Assembly (NCBI GenBank): GCA_034440615.1 | Contig: JAOTOM010004289.1 | Coordinates: forward strand, 77,501-141,500 | DNA: 64,000 nt | Direction: 5' to 3' | From: Ashinkailepas kermadecensis | Taxonomy: Eukaryota; Arthropoda; Thecostraca; Neolepadidae | Shown here: positions 22,388 through 34,588 of the stretch, piece by piece | How positions within the stretch are numbered: the first letter of the stretch is position 1 | Layout: the number at the start of each line of letters is the position of its first letter | Position numbers and translations under genes: made by a program | The notes under the pieces: generated by a model | Database searches by the model: none | The model's input: only the letters and a program-made list of their open reading frames with translations | Told to the model about the DNA's origin: nothing

Positions 22388-23391
22388 TGTGGGACTGGAA
22401 GTCGCTCAAGTTCAAGAGCAAACAGCACGAGGACGACCACCACGAGGACGACCACCACGCGCACGGCCTCCACGAGCACGACGAGCAGCCAGGCCACAGT
22501 GGTGGGGCTGGCGCCGACGACGGCCATCGGCGCCGCCGCGAGCAGCCGCGGTCCCCACCCAACGCGACACACCGGGATGCCGAGCCCCGTCGAACTCGAC
22601 TCGATGTGGATGTGAGTCACGTCGACGCGCTGGAGAACAGTCCGCACGGCGCCGCTGACGTCCGCGACGCGGAGGCGGAAGGCGGGGCTGAACAACGTGC
22701 AGGAGCTGATGTGGCAGCGGATGTCGACCTCGTCCACGGAGAAGAGCCGGATGCGGTCGAGGCGTCCGGAGCCGAGCCGGCGGAGGAGCTGCCAGACGAC
22801 CCTGAGTACCCGGACGAGGAGGAGACGGAGATCATCATCTTGCCGCTCGAGGATCCCGACCGGTGGCTCATCGGTGGAGGGGGAATCAGCCAACCGCTCC
22901 TGAGCGATGCTATTGACGAGGATGATCAGCTACCTCATGACGCAGACTACGACGAAGGCCTCGGCGAAGATGGTGCTGACGATGAGGACCGAGCAAGGCG
23001 GCATCAAGATGACGAGCCTGCTGGTCACGGTGCTGACCACGAAGATGTGGTCCGTGACGCTGACGAATCGACGGAAGCGGCCCACGGTGACCAGCACGGT
23101 GACCAGCATGGTGATCATCACGGTGACCATCACCATGACAGTGGTGACAGACATGGTGATAAACGAAGTGATAAACCTGGCGATAAGCGGGGTGGCACGC
23201 AGGGTCGGGAGCGCGACCACAGTGATGGTGATCATGGTGACCGAGGTGTCGAGGTACCTGCCACCACGGACCGAGACCATCGAAAAAGCAAACATTCTGC
23301 CTCCCACAAACACAAGCACCTGAGCAAAGTGGTGTACTGCCAGAATCGGCTGCACTACTCGGGGCACGTCGGCAGGACGCTCGTCACCGAC
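22388..23391 (+). CDS. Putative SLC22-like transporter exon B: Asp/His-rich extracellular loop
   Basis: This exon is 1004 nt: two bases completing a codon from exon A plus 334 codons, ending in phase 0 at a GTAAGT donor. The peptide begins WDWKSLKFKSKQ. It then runs as a long, apparently disordered, Asp/Glu/His/Arg-rich region with tracts HEDDHHEDDHHAH (early), DEEETEIIILPLEDPDRW (middle) and GDQHGDQHGDHHGDHHHD (late). It closes with VVYCQNRLHYSG and GRTLVTD. That ending matches the conserved stretch before helix 2 in SLC22 proteins (a Cys, an aromatic pair, then TxVTE/D), and the next exon continues it in phase. The usual SLC22 loop between helices 1 and 2 is about 100 residues, so this one is several-fold longer. 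The acidic/His tracts suggest metal or proton binding outside the cell; that is inference. An internal GTGAGT near 22611 leaves room for alternative splicing. Long antisense frames here mirror the biased composition. Confidence 0.7.
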
Positions 23392-23619
23392 GTAAGTACA
23401 CGTGACGTCGACAAGTAGCACGAGTATTTTGGTACGGATTTGTGATGTATCTGTCAGTGTTCAACAATCCCGAGCGTATTACTGCAAGTGCGTGCCCGAA
23501 TTTGTGAACCCCTGAGACGTTTTGTGATGCGTGGGCTACTCTCATTTTTAATGCCACTATTTATAGTGATAGACACGCTACATTCATTTTGGCATCGATT
23601 CTGGTGCGTGTGTATGGAA

Positions 23620-24618
23620 GACCGGGTATCGTTGATGCAATTTTGGTGAAACTCAAAATAACTCAGCACTTTGGAAGGGTGGCGAGGAGATAGCTACTAC
23701 ACATACGTCAAACCTAAACCTTCAAGCACCATCCCCGATATTTTTTTTTCGTAGCATCCTCTGGGCTTTCCACCACAGAACAATATATCGCGTAGCTTCC
23801 GGTTTGTCAACTTGCCCCGCGATCTAAGTTGTCACTGACGGCGGGGTAAGGCGGGGTAAGCTGATAACATGTAAGTTAACGGGGTAAGATAACGGGGTAG
23901 GTTGTCACTGACGGCGGGGTAAGCTGATAACATGTAAGTTAAATGAAATATATGATCTAGAGGTGGTATTAGCGTACACCAGTTGAAAGGTTCAAATTTC
24001 ACGCTTACAGTAATAATACTGGTTTGAGTCTTGGCTGGCCATAGCCTATGGTTTATGTCATTTATGGAAGGCGCAAACGTTCATTCCGTAGTTGCACCAT
24101 TTCCTTCGTTCCGTCTTCTCTGTTGGGTGAGAAACTCCAGTAGAAATATTGAATATTATCATCTTTGAACAGATTAAACGGAGATTAATAAAAACGGGCA
24201 ATTTTGTGGTTGTTTTATTTCATAGCCGGCCCACAAAATGTTAATAGTTGAACGCTGATTTTGACCCAGGGTGATAAAGTTGATGCAGACTATCAATTTA
24301 CCACACATATTTTCTGATTCATTCTGCAACATGTTATGAAACATTGCGAGTACATTGCAAACGGTAAAAGCATTTCATCGTTGCGAAACTAGGAGAACAA
24401 GGTAATAATAACAGATACCTAAGAAGTTAGCAAGTGGGGGACAAATTATAAACTAAGGGCAAACACAAGCATCAAAGTTTTACTTTCGCTACACAAATTT
24501 GTCACATCTTCCGCAATCACGCGTCGAAAGGACTTGCGCTTGTTTTGCCGCAGGAAGAGGGTGCCAGTTGCAACATGTGTGGTAGCATGTCAGCCGACTT
24601 CATACTTTTGGAGTAGGG
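23620..24618. mobile_element. ~1-kb TIR element, copy 1 (lacks its right end)
   Basis: Starts AGACCGGGTATCGTTGATGC and parallels 24616-25715 throughout. Shared blocks include ACTTTGGAAG, GGGGTAAG motifs, CGTTCATTCCGTAGTTGCACC, CAACATGTTATG and AGTTAGCAAGTGGG. It contains an extra internal duplication of the GGGGTAAGCTGATAACATGT block near 23840-23940. It stops at CATACTTTTGGAG without the terminal inverted repeat found in copy 2. No coding capacity seen. Confidence 0.8.
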
Positions 24619-25715
24619 AGACCGGGTCTAGTTGATACAATTTTGGCGAAACTTAAAATAACTCATCACTTTGGAAGAATAGCGAGGAGATAGCCACATC
24701 TATATCAAGCCTAAACCTTCTAATATCATCCTCAATATTTTTTTTCATGGCATCCACCAGATGCCATGAATTTTTGCAGGGCTTTCCATCAGAGAGTCAA
24801 ACATCACGCAACTACCGGATTATCAACTTACCCCTCTATAGGGGTAAGTTGCTACTGACGATGGGGTAAATTGATAAGATGTAAGTTAAATGAAATATTA
24901 TATATATATAGGTGACATTACTTTACGCCATCTGAAAGGTCCACGTTCCACCTTTACAGTAAAAACTGTTTTGAGTCCTGGCTGACCATTGCTCATGGTT
25001 TATGCATTTTATAGAATGCGTAAACGTTCATTCCGTAGTTGCACCTTTTCCTTCGTTCAGTCATTTATGTCAGGTGATAAACTCCCGTAGAAATATTGAA
25101 TAAGATTATCTTGAAGCAGTTTTAGCAAACACCTTAACACAAATAAGCAATTCTGTGGGTTTTATTCCATTACCAATCCACAAATCGTTGAAACAGACTG
25201 ATGTTGATAAAGGTTGATTAAGTTGATGCAGGGTGCATCAATTTACCCCGGAGGCTTTCTGGTGCAGGCTGCAACATGTTATGCAACATTGCGAGTACAG
25301 TGTAGTGGCAAACGATAAGTGCATTTCACCGTTTCAAAGCCGAGAGAACATGGTAATGATAACAGACACCTAAAAAGTTACATTGCGTGTAAAGAAAAAC
25401 CCAGGAGCATCTAAGAGCCATTCTTCGTTGTATTAAACAATGTTATAACAGTGGCGACCTAAAAAGTTAGCAAGTGGGCATACAATTATAAATTAAATGG
25501 GAAGCACAGACATTGAAATTTTACTTTCGCCCCAAAAATGTGCCACATCGTCACCATTCCGCAGCCACGGGTGGAAATGACTTCAGCTTGTTGTTGCCGC
25601 GAGAAGAGGGTGCCAACAGCAGCATGTGTGGTAGCCAAGGCAACCGGCTGCATACTTTTGGAGAAAATGCTGTTGTATCAACCATCCCGTTTATCATATA
25701 GCCCCGGTCTCCCCT
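24616..25715. mobile_element. ~1.1-kb TIR element, copy 2
   Basis: The left end reads GGGAGACCGGGTCTA. The right end, reversed and complemented, reads GGGAGACCGGGGCTA, a 14-of-15 terminal inverted repeat. This points to a non-autonomous DNA transposon of unassigned superfamily. It follows copy 1 directly with a 1000-bp period. Compared with copy 1 it has a 76-bp insertion (25381-25456) flanked by a 13-bp direct repeat, ACCTAAAAAGTTA. No transposase frame is present. Confidence 0.75.
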
Positions 25716-26309
25716 AAATGCTGTTGTATACCAACCCAAGATATCTAGAGACAACAGGTACTCCAAAGTTCGCAAATCTAGTATACCTGGCTTAAGCCAG
25801 ATAAAACCTACGCCACGTGACGTCACATACCAGAAGTTGATTTTTATTCCAGAATACTGCCGAATTATACTCCAGCTCTGGAGCATCCTGATGAATTTAC
25901 TGGACATGGTGCTTTTCATTTTAATACTATTATGGCGCCTTTCCACACGCACGATTTGTTTTCCCGCCATTTGTAAAGCGAATTGATTGATGCTTCAGGG
26001 TTTTTATTGTTTTTGTTTTGTTTTTGTTATTTGTTGTTGCCATACCAGTGGCTTTAAGCGAAAGGCACTATGTCGTGAATTAACTTCACAAAATCTGGCC
26101 GATTTTGTATTGTATGGCACATGCATCTCCCATTTATATCAACTTTCCGTTCAGGCTTCAACTTGATGACTAATGCCAACTTAGCATCGGCGTCGGTCTC
26201 CTTTCTATTAACACACTGTTCCTATTGAATTATTGGTAATGATGTACATACTGTGCTACACATCTGTTCATGAACAATTTGATGATTGCTTGCCTATAGC
26301 ATCACAGCT
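25716..26309. other. Nothing recognised
   Basis: The first bases partly repeat the end of the TIR element (AAATGCTGTTGTAT and then CCAACC). The rest is ordinary AT-rich sequence. Confidence 0.4.
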
Positions 26310-26830
26310 AGGTAATGGTTACTTGAGAATCAAAGCTGGATAGCTCTTCTAATCAGGGTTATCCAGGTTCTTATTGTCAGGGTAAATTTGCGCTTTACAG
26401 TAATTTATAATTCTTGTCAGTTCTTTTTCTAATGCAATGCTTATGAATATGACTAGCATGTGACTACTCTTTTCCTTTGCAAATGCATACTTTGCAGTTT
26501 GCTGTTAAAATATCACCACAAAGTGCCTTTTTTGGGTAATATAGCATCAAAATAATGTTGCAAAATGGAACAAAAAAAAGTATAGCATTACCTAGCCTAG
26601 CCTAACCTCCCATGCAAGAAAGCAATTTTTTAAAATAATTGAAAATGTTCAAACAATTTCTGTTGTAAAAATTTACGACTTAAATAACCTAACTTAAAAA
26701 GCCTAGCCACTTCTTAAAGAAAAAGTTATGTTTTTAATTCAAGAAATGACTATTTTCTCAAATGGAAAAGCCTAACTGAACCTAACCTAATCAAGCATAA
26801 CTCTTTTGTTTGCTTCATGAAAGTAAAACA
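26310..26830 (-). repeat. Dispersed repeat, inverted partner of 16838-17400
   Basis: Reverse complement of the repeat at 16838-17400, about 9 kb away; see that entry for shared blocks. It contains CCTAGCCTAGCCTAACCTCCC-type clusters. Confidence 0.75.
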
Positions 26831-27389
26831 TGTGTAATACTTGTCTCGAGAATACCATAAAGCACAACAATACCATTTTCAGGACATTTTCAGATTCAAT
26901 AGGGAAAATGACGAAAGAACCGCTCTCACCCAAGCGCGCGTACACATACAACATACACAATTGATTTGTTGTAATAACATGATGATCATATGCACACCTC
27001 AAGAAGCGGGGCAGTGCCACACATTTTGGCCGTCTGGTGCAGGTGACTGCCCGGGCAATCGTCAATTTTTAACTCAATATTTGTCATGCAAAGCCATAGG
27101 ATTAAGGTACAAATTATTCAATTCAAGGGGACTCACCTCCTGCCTTACCCCAGATGGCGCGCCGCCCATGCCAAGAAGGGTCTGGTGGCCAGCACCCTGC
27201 CCTAAGCCGTGCACTTGTTACGTACTTCCTGTTACTGGCTGTATATAAAAATGACCAACCATAGCACATGTTGAGGTGGCCTTGCAGAATGTCTGCCTAC
27301 TTTCCTTCATGCAAAGGTCTGTCCTTTGCAAGCAAAATCGCAATCCGGTGTCACTAATGAGAAGGATTCCCCTCGAAATGCACAAAAGA

Positions 27390-27476
27390 CCCACCGGTGT
27401 CCAGCCTCGAACCATGCACCTCCGAATCATTAAACCGACACGCTACTAACTTCGCTACCAGCACCGACGGCCAGGT
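27390..27476 (-). mobile_element. tRNA-like repeat head
   Basis: The minus strand has an A-box-like GGTAGCGAAGTTAGTAGCG and a B-box-like ATGGTTCGAGGCTGG at tRNA-like spacing. It differs from SINE families A and B. Probably a third tRNA-derived repeat; only one copy was seen. Confidence 0.45.
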
Positions 27477-29317
27477 CTCGTTCAAGTCAAATGGTGTCGA
27501 TGGACATGGCATGGGTCTAGATAACGCCATTTTACACAATAACTAACACGTCCATGTGAAAGTTTTCCACGATTATCGAAATACCATGAAACAGGCTTTC
27601 ACATGACGTGCAGTTTATACATATCACCTATGCTTGCTAGTCAGGAATGTACTCGGAAGAGTACCATTTTCGCTGTCATGATAGCCGGCTGAACCAGAAC
27701 CAGCGCCTGGGTGACGTCACCGGCTGCCAAGCAACATTGGCAGGGGCCGGTATCAACCAGACCCGGTGTCCCCTATACGGCAAATGAACACCATCCCGTC
27801 ATGGTAACGAACAGATTCGTTTCGGTGTGCAAGAACAGACCTGACATTCAGTTCAGTTGTTAACTAAACTAGTGCGTTTTTAGATGCATATACATGCAAT
27901 TTTCAGAAGTACACCATATAAATGCAGGCAGAAGTCAACTAATAAGTTGAAACACAATTGGTTACAGAAAAATGGGAAAAAAATACAACAGGTGACAGGA
28001 AGACAGGTCGCTGGGTTAAATGAAGGCTTCAGTTATAGAAATGTTTTGTGGTGTATAACATTGTGGTTGTTGAATATTTTTTGAAACACCGGTATATATG
28101 CTGCGGTAAATTACTTCTAGTGCTCTAAACGTCGACGAGATTCCACGTTAACATCAGTTCAAATCACTAGAATATGACGCAACGTCCTGAGGGTAAATGC
28201 ATTGCAGACACTATGGAAGCTAAAGTACGGATTATTTCGAAAAAGCTACACCAAGGTAATCTTGTACGCCAAATTCGTTTGGATGTGACCGGGATCGCCA
28301 AATTTGACTTCTACCTGCGATTTTTTTGTTGGGAGGGGGGACTTTTGGAAACCTTGCAATAATTCTTTATTTCTTTTTTGCAGTTGAAAATTCCCAACAG
28401 GGAAGATTTTTAGTTTTGTTGCAGTGGCACTTGCTACCTTTTCCTGAGTGTCATCTTCTGTTTGGAAAATTGTCATCTTGATAGTTATAATATTTCAGGA
28501 TAATTGACATTGGTCGGATCGGTGATCTTGACCTTTGTCTGTGTCATCTGTGTTAGACCAATTATTCAGCGTGCATATCTCAAAGCTCCAGCACAAACTC
28601 GCGCCAGGGTCCGAAAGCTACCGCTAAGATGCGTTGTCCGCCTGTACCCCGCATGACTTGACCTGCAAGGTCAACCAAAAGAAGGAGAACAAAATATCAG
28701 GCAACTCTGAAAGTTCAAGGACGGAACTACATCATGTCGTTTACCACATCTTTCGATTTTGCTTATAGCAAGCATAAGTAGGCAGGTCAAAATTTCCCCT
28801 CCCGTACTGCGAGGCTTAACCTGACTGGGAAGATTTGCTGATGTGATCCGGGAAAGGAGACGGCCGATGAGTGGATATGGTCCTGGATGCCACTGCGACC
28901 ATCACTGGGATTGGCGGCGAGGGTGCTGCTCCGCCTGCAGCCTCACATTGGAGCTGAGCCGCGTGCGATGTGGCCTCAGTGTAGCCATCTCAACCTCCCG
29001 GGACTGCGTGTGGTGTTGCTCTGAACACAGCCGACCTCGAGCCACGACCAGTTCGAGCCACTCGAGACGGTTCCGCTTGGCACTGTGACCCCAGCTTAAG
29101 TTCGGGTCGGAACCAGATGCCTTCCCTCTTGAACTTCGCCACTGAGTCAAATCGCCCATTCGCAGCGGAAACAATGGCCGACAACATTCCAGCCGTGCGC
29201 GGTCAGCTGGAAAATTGCCATGCATATTGATTACATCATAAATGCAGAGAATGACCGATGAATGGGTTCAATGTTTTTGCACCTCATAGCTTGATCATAA
29301 AACTGGTCTGCGCGGCA
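27477..29317. other. Nothing recognised
   Basis: Intronic-looking sequence. Short frames near 28840-29225 show no family features. A GC-rich patch with a CRE-like TGACGTCAC occurs near 27713. Confidence 0.4.
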
Positions 29318-29650
29318 ACATTTATTTATGTATTTATTTCACGATACATGCCCTCCACGTATAGTGGCTGTTATGGACAGTCTGGGTATAACTAACAGAT
29401 ATTTACAAAGAAAGGATAGATTTGTGGTCAGTAGTGGGAGCAGATGCGCAACGAACATTCATACACCAACATAATACAATACCCATATCAGTATCTGTAC
29501 TACACACACCGTGCTTGCAGCACGAGCTATAAACGAGTAGTTTATAGAAGTGATAGGAAAGCGATGGCCTAGAGGTGAGTTCATAGTGTACACAAATCCA
29601 TTTTGTAAGTTTTTTTTGTGTGTGTGACTAGTGTTGCTCGTGGAAATAAG

Positions 29651-32600
29651 CTAGTGCATGTTTCTTGAAGTTAGACAGCCTCGATGTTTTTGTTTCAGTA
29701 GGGAGTTGTTATAGTGGAAGACAGAGGAGTAGATAAATCTCCTGCGGCCCGCCTCTCTGTGTATGGCTGGCAGGTGCAGGTGGTCGTCTGCACGCGTATG
29801 ACGGTTTCGCAGGGTAGAGTTTGCAGTGATTTGGCCGGCAATGTGCGTTGGCTCACCCGTCAGAATGATCTTGTGGAGCAAAGTAAGGCTGTGAAATAGA
29901 TGCAGATCAGCTGCGGTGAGGAGACCCAACTCGTTACGGGCATCAGAAATATGATCAAATTTCCGTAGACCTGACACGACTCTAGTGGCGAAGTTAATGA
30001 TCTTGTCTAGTCTGTGGATGTTTGCTGTCGACCCGTTCCCGTAAACAGATATGCAGTAGCGGATATTGGATATAACTAGGCTATTGACTACAGTGAAGAG
30101 GGTACTGATTGGCAGATGGTGACTCAGATGGCTCAGGGACAGAAGAAATCCAATGCACTTGCGGACCACAACAGCTACATGGGAATCCCACGACATGTGG
30201 CGATCAAATGTCACTCCAAGGTTCCTACACGAATGACTCTTATCTATCACGGCGTACCTAAAGCACACTCGTATCGGGGTAATATTGCGAAAGATTTTGA
30301 CGCGATCCGAACGTGAGAAGCTGAGTTTTGGTCGGGTTTACCTTCAAACCGTTATCCAGGAAGTAGTCGTAAAGTTGGTTCAGACATGTCTCCATCTGAT
30401 TTATCATATTTGGGAGATCAGATTTGCGACCGGAGATGAGGACCTGGGTGTCGTCTGCGAACTGAGTGACGTGTGCTACCGGGACGTTCAAACTGAGGTC
30501 GTTCGAAAAGATGCAATAAAGGAGTGGACCTAGTGATGAGCCTTGAAAAAACACCTATGTTGTTTGGGAGAAAGGAGGAGAGATGCCTGTTTCCGCGTTG
30601 ATTTGATATGCTAACAGCCTGTGTGTGACCTCCCAGATAAGCCCTAAACCAGTCAGTATCGATTCCATGGAGTTCTAGTTTAGTGAGCAATTATCTATCA
30701 CGTCGAAGCATTTACTGAGGTCCAGAATGCAAAGGAGAGCTACTTCCGTACGGTCCATTGCTGCTAGAATTTTGTCCATGACTTAGGTTGGTTGGTTATT
30801 GGTTTTACGACACGTCGACCGTTGAGTCATGTAGCGTCGCCAATCTCTCACGCCGATTGATCGCGGGCGAAGAGTAGCGACAGGTGAGACCCACAACCTT
30901 TCGATTGTGACACGAGTATCTTACCCCTAGACCACTCGTCCCCTTGTCCGTGACTTAGATCAGAGCGGTTTCCGTAGAGTGGCGTGGTCTGAAGCCGTGC
31001 TGAGTTTGGGCCAGTAGGTGGTTTGAGTTCAGAAGAGTTGTTTCTTCACTACCCTCTCTGTGATTTTGGCGATAACCGGAACCAATGAGATGGGCCTAAA
31101 ATTAGAGGGAACTGAAGGCTCTCCTGATTTGTGAATGGGACTTACTATTGACTGTTTCCACGTGAAAGGAATATCAGCTGTAGTCATGCATGTATTTATA
31201 ATGTGGAGCAGCACTTCTTCGGTAAGAAAGAACAGACATTTGATAACCTTAATACAGATCCCATCGGGTCCGCAAGCACTTGTGCTCCTCATGTCCATGA
31301 CAATTTTTGTTAGCTGTTCGAGGGATATGGGTGATACTTTATAGGAGCTGGTAGAGACGCGCGATAACCGGCAACTGGGAGGTGTGTGTTCAGGCATGTT
31401 TGCCTGGCGTTTGACCTCTGCTGATACCTTAGGTCCAACACTAACAAAGTATTGATTTAGCTGCTCAGGTAGGACCTGAGGTTGAACTCTATGAGAGCCG
31501 TTTTTGGTGTCGATAATGGGCTTAATAACACGCCACGCAGCTGATGGGCCTTTCTGAGCTATATTCCTGCTAATCTCGTCCCTGCAGTCAGCTCTAATAG
31601 CTGAGCGAACTTGTCTGTTAAGTACTTTGTATGCGCTTCTATCTTGCAAGTGCAAAGCTACATTTCGCCGGTGCATGAGCTGTTTGGTAGCTTCGCTGAC
31701 ATGTGGTGCTGTTGGGTTCCGAATTTTGATGTTTCTGAGTGGCAAGTGCTCGTCGAGAATAGGTGTCAGCAATTTCAGCAGGGTGTCCCATTTGTCAGCC
31801 ACCGAGATGCGCCCAGTGGCCTGAACCCAGTCGATCTCACCAAGGTCAAGGGTCAGTTCCGAGGTATCCACTCGTCCGTAAGAACGTGACTTTATCACGG
31901 TGTTAACTGAGGCAGGCCTGTTTACTTTAATGGAACATATGATAAATTTGTGAGGACTGTAGTGGCAGAAACTCACTCTGGTTCTGCCGACAGAGATGGG
32001 CGAGTTTGTTATGATGACATCCAATAAAGAGCCTGTGGCGAATGTAGGGCGCTGCACTGTCACGGTAAGTGAATAGTTGTTTATGAACTCAAGCAGGTGT
32101 GTTTTACTTGGGCTATTAGCCGTGTCGAGAAGGTTGCAATTTAGATCACTTGCGAGGTAGAAAATGCCGATAAAGTTCAATGTCGCCAATTGAACCTGTC
32201 TTTCGAGCTCAGCGAAGTCATCATTTAAGGCAGGAAGAGTGTTACAAGGAGTCCGATAGATTGCTGCTAGAATGAAATACTTTCCGCTTTTACCTTTGAC
32301 TTTGGTCCAGAGTAATTCTAGTTTGGAGCTCGAGTTCGGAGGCGTATACATTTTTAAAACGGTAATAGTTAGTGCTGACTTGGCGATAATCGCCGGTCCG
32401 CGCGTTTCACTTGGTAACCGGGGAAGTTAATGAGACGCGTGGGGGTGCTGGGTCGCAGCCAGATCTGAGTCACCACAGCTAGGTCTAGAGAGTAAGAACG
32501 AAGGTCGTTGTGTAGATCAAGTAGCTTAGGTTTGATAGATTGGGCATTGATGAGTCCCAGGTGGAGCTGTCCTTTGCGCTGTTGAGCTGCCACATGGATT

Positions 32601-32677
32601 GTTCCGCCCCGCGATCCGCGTCTTCTGCCGCCCCTGGCGCCGCATTGTGTGCGGTTTCGGCCATTAGACAATTCCAA
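29651..32677 (-). pseudogene. LINE ORF2 (endonuclease-reverse transcriptase), broken
   Basis: The largest intact piece, 31029-32351, covers the C-terminal part of the endonuclease and the first RT blocks (440 codons). The endonuclease DNA-binding SDH motif reads SPH here, and the GDFN motif reads SDLN, so it is degraded. RT motif A (DLSKCFD) and motif C (FADD) keep their aspartates. Pieces 30258-30554 and 29651-30268 are in different frames. A stop replaces a codon just before the SINE insertion. Translation of an active protein is not possible from this copy. Confidence 0.85.
30787..30943 (-). mobile_element. tRNA-derived SINE, family A, copy 2
   Basis: Same orientation and body as 3685-3839, 3' end GGTTGGTTATTGG on the + strand. 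It is flanked by a 15-bp target-site duplication with one mismatch: TTGTCCATGACTTAG (30772-30786) and TTGTCCGTGACTTAG (30944-30958). It sits between the QHGFR and DLSKCFD motifs of the LINE RT, so it inserted after the LINE. Confidence 0.95.
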
Positions 32678-32800
32678 GAATTACCACTGAAGCTTATCAA
32701 AGCACGTAAATGCATCATATGTCGCTCTCCTTTTGAAAGAAGTTGCAGAAAAACACCGTCAGGTGCATCGGCACTTTGCGATGAAGTGCGTGCTAGTTCG

Positions 32801-34034
32801 CTTTGATGAGCGGTTTCTTTCCGAACTGCTCTTTGTGGACACATCTCCATATTAATTGCGTTAGATCTACTGTCTCATGGCATCCGAGGAGAATACTTGT
32901 TTTAGTGTCGCAATTCGCACCGTCAAATACTACCTTGGGTCTATCTGTAAGCAACACGTGTAGAAAACTGCCTTAATTTTATATGTAAAAATGCAATGCA
33001 TTTCCACAAGTAAATTATCCTTCAATCTAAATAAAGCCCAACTCAATGAACCCCATCTAAGTCCCAGCGACTGAGATAAGAATGTATGTACGCCAACTAG
33101 ACGCCATGGGACGCCAGTAGGGCAATAGGCGCGCTACCAGATGACCTCCAGCTGGTAGAATGAGCCGGTCGGCTGACCCGGAGCACCTTTGGTGACACGA
33201 CAGCTTCAGAAGTAGCTGATAATGCTGCATTGCAGCAGTGAGAAACTGGGCCGCAGTTCTCTATTGCCGCTGTGCGCTCTTCCTTTATGTTTTGTTTTTG
33301 TCGGGTCGGCTGCGATTTCAGCAGTCAATCGCCGCAGCCGGCGCTGAAGTGTTGGCGAACGTGGCGTGCTGATGACGCACCACAGCGACGGCTGACGGCG
33401 CTCCTGGGCGGTCACACTTTTATCACACTATGCTTTGGCGATCAGACCTCTGGGTCGAAAATGACGTCGGGATTTCCGGCCTGGACGTGCTTCAAAGCAA
33501 GCTTTGCTGAAGATGGCGTGCCACAGGTTGTTTTGTTTATATGCCGAAGGTAAATGGCTCTCGCAGCAATTTCGCGTGAAGTCATTTTAGTAAAATAGTG
33601 CCGACACCCGACACAACTTGTTGTGGTATTTAATGTCGCCGCAGGGATCGCTGAGGTACAAATGCATAGCATTTGCACCAAAGTATATATGCAGGACCTA
33701 CTGCATATAGCGTCTTACATACATGCATATGCATACAGCTTCTTGTGATCCTGCGTGGATGTTGGTCCCCATATAAGCAATGATTAATCATAAATTTCCC
33801 CCTATGCGAATGGCCTTCTTTATAGATAATAATAATATCCATGCAGAACCCAAATTACACTACACGAGTACTCTTTCCCGTAACTCATAGTAAATACACC
33901 TTGCTATCGTGTATACATTTGCCGCGACAAAACGTCTCTATCCGAGTATAATTGTGTAGTGGGTATGCTCGGATATACTGTATTAATCGCATTAGTCCCA
34001 ATCGTAAATGAATATTGTGCTAGCCATACGGAGC
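32801..34034. other. Nothing recognised
   Basis: May include the 5' end of the LINE at its left edge. No exon-like frame with good borders; the short frames near 33200-33680 match no family. Confidence 0.4.
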
Positions 34035-34588
34035 TGGCAATCGTCATTAAATAACATCTCAAACGTCGTCAATATACAACATCTCAAATGTCGTCACTAA
34101 ATGACATCTCAAACGTCATCACTAAATAACATTTCAAACGTCGTCACTAAATAGCATCTCAAACGTCGTCACTAAACAACATCTCAGATGTCGTCGCTAA
34201 ATAACATCTGAAACGTCGTCACTAAATAACATCTCAAACATCATCACCAAATAACATCTCAAACGTCGTCACTAAACAACATCTCAAATGTCGTCACTAA
34301 ATAACATCTCAAACGTCATCACTATATAACATATCAAACGTCGTCACTAAATAACATCTCAAACGTCATCACTAAACAACATCTCAAACGTCATCACTAA
34401 ATAACATCTCAAACGTCGTCACTAAATAACATCTCAAACGTAATCACTAAATAACATTTCAAACGACGTCACTAAATAACATCTCAAACGTCGTCACTAA
34501 ACAACATCTCAAACATCGTCACTAAATAACATCTCTAACGTCATCACCAAATAACATCTCAAACGTCGTCGCTAAGTAACATCTCGGA
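34035..34588. repeat. 25-bp minisatellite, about 22 copies
   Basis: Unit TAAATAACATCTCAAACGTC plus GTCAC. Variants include ACAAC for ATAAC and CATCAC for CGTCAC. Unlike the other arrays it is AT-rich. Confidence 0.95.

Larger units (their letters stand above)
29318..32800 (-). mobile_element. CR1/Jockey-type LINE, disrupted, with nested SINE
   Basis: A nearly full-length non-LTR retrotransposon ORF2 region is read on the minus strand. The apurinic-type endonuclease begins near 32580 (GLINAQSIKPKLLDLHNDL) and includes SDLNCNLLD and DVIITNSP. The RT follows (SACGPDGI, then SPIHKSGEPSVPSNFRPIS, QHGFRPRHST, ILDLSKCFDVIDN and FADDTQVL). The C-terminal region ends near 29651. The 3' end at about 29318-29345 is an AT-rich AAATAAATACATAAATAAA tail, typical of CR1-like elements. 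The frame is broken between 32369 and 32351, by the SINE, and at several other points. It lies antisense to the SLC22-like gene, in its second inferred intron. Confidence 0.9.

Noticed and set aside
22099..22893. Minus-strand open frame of 264 codons opposite exon B, and another at 22930-23421
   Set aside because: Apparent hydrophobic stretches are antisense readings of GAC/CAC/GGT-rich codons. The + strand frame is longer, ends in a recognisable SLC22 motif and has matching splice phases.
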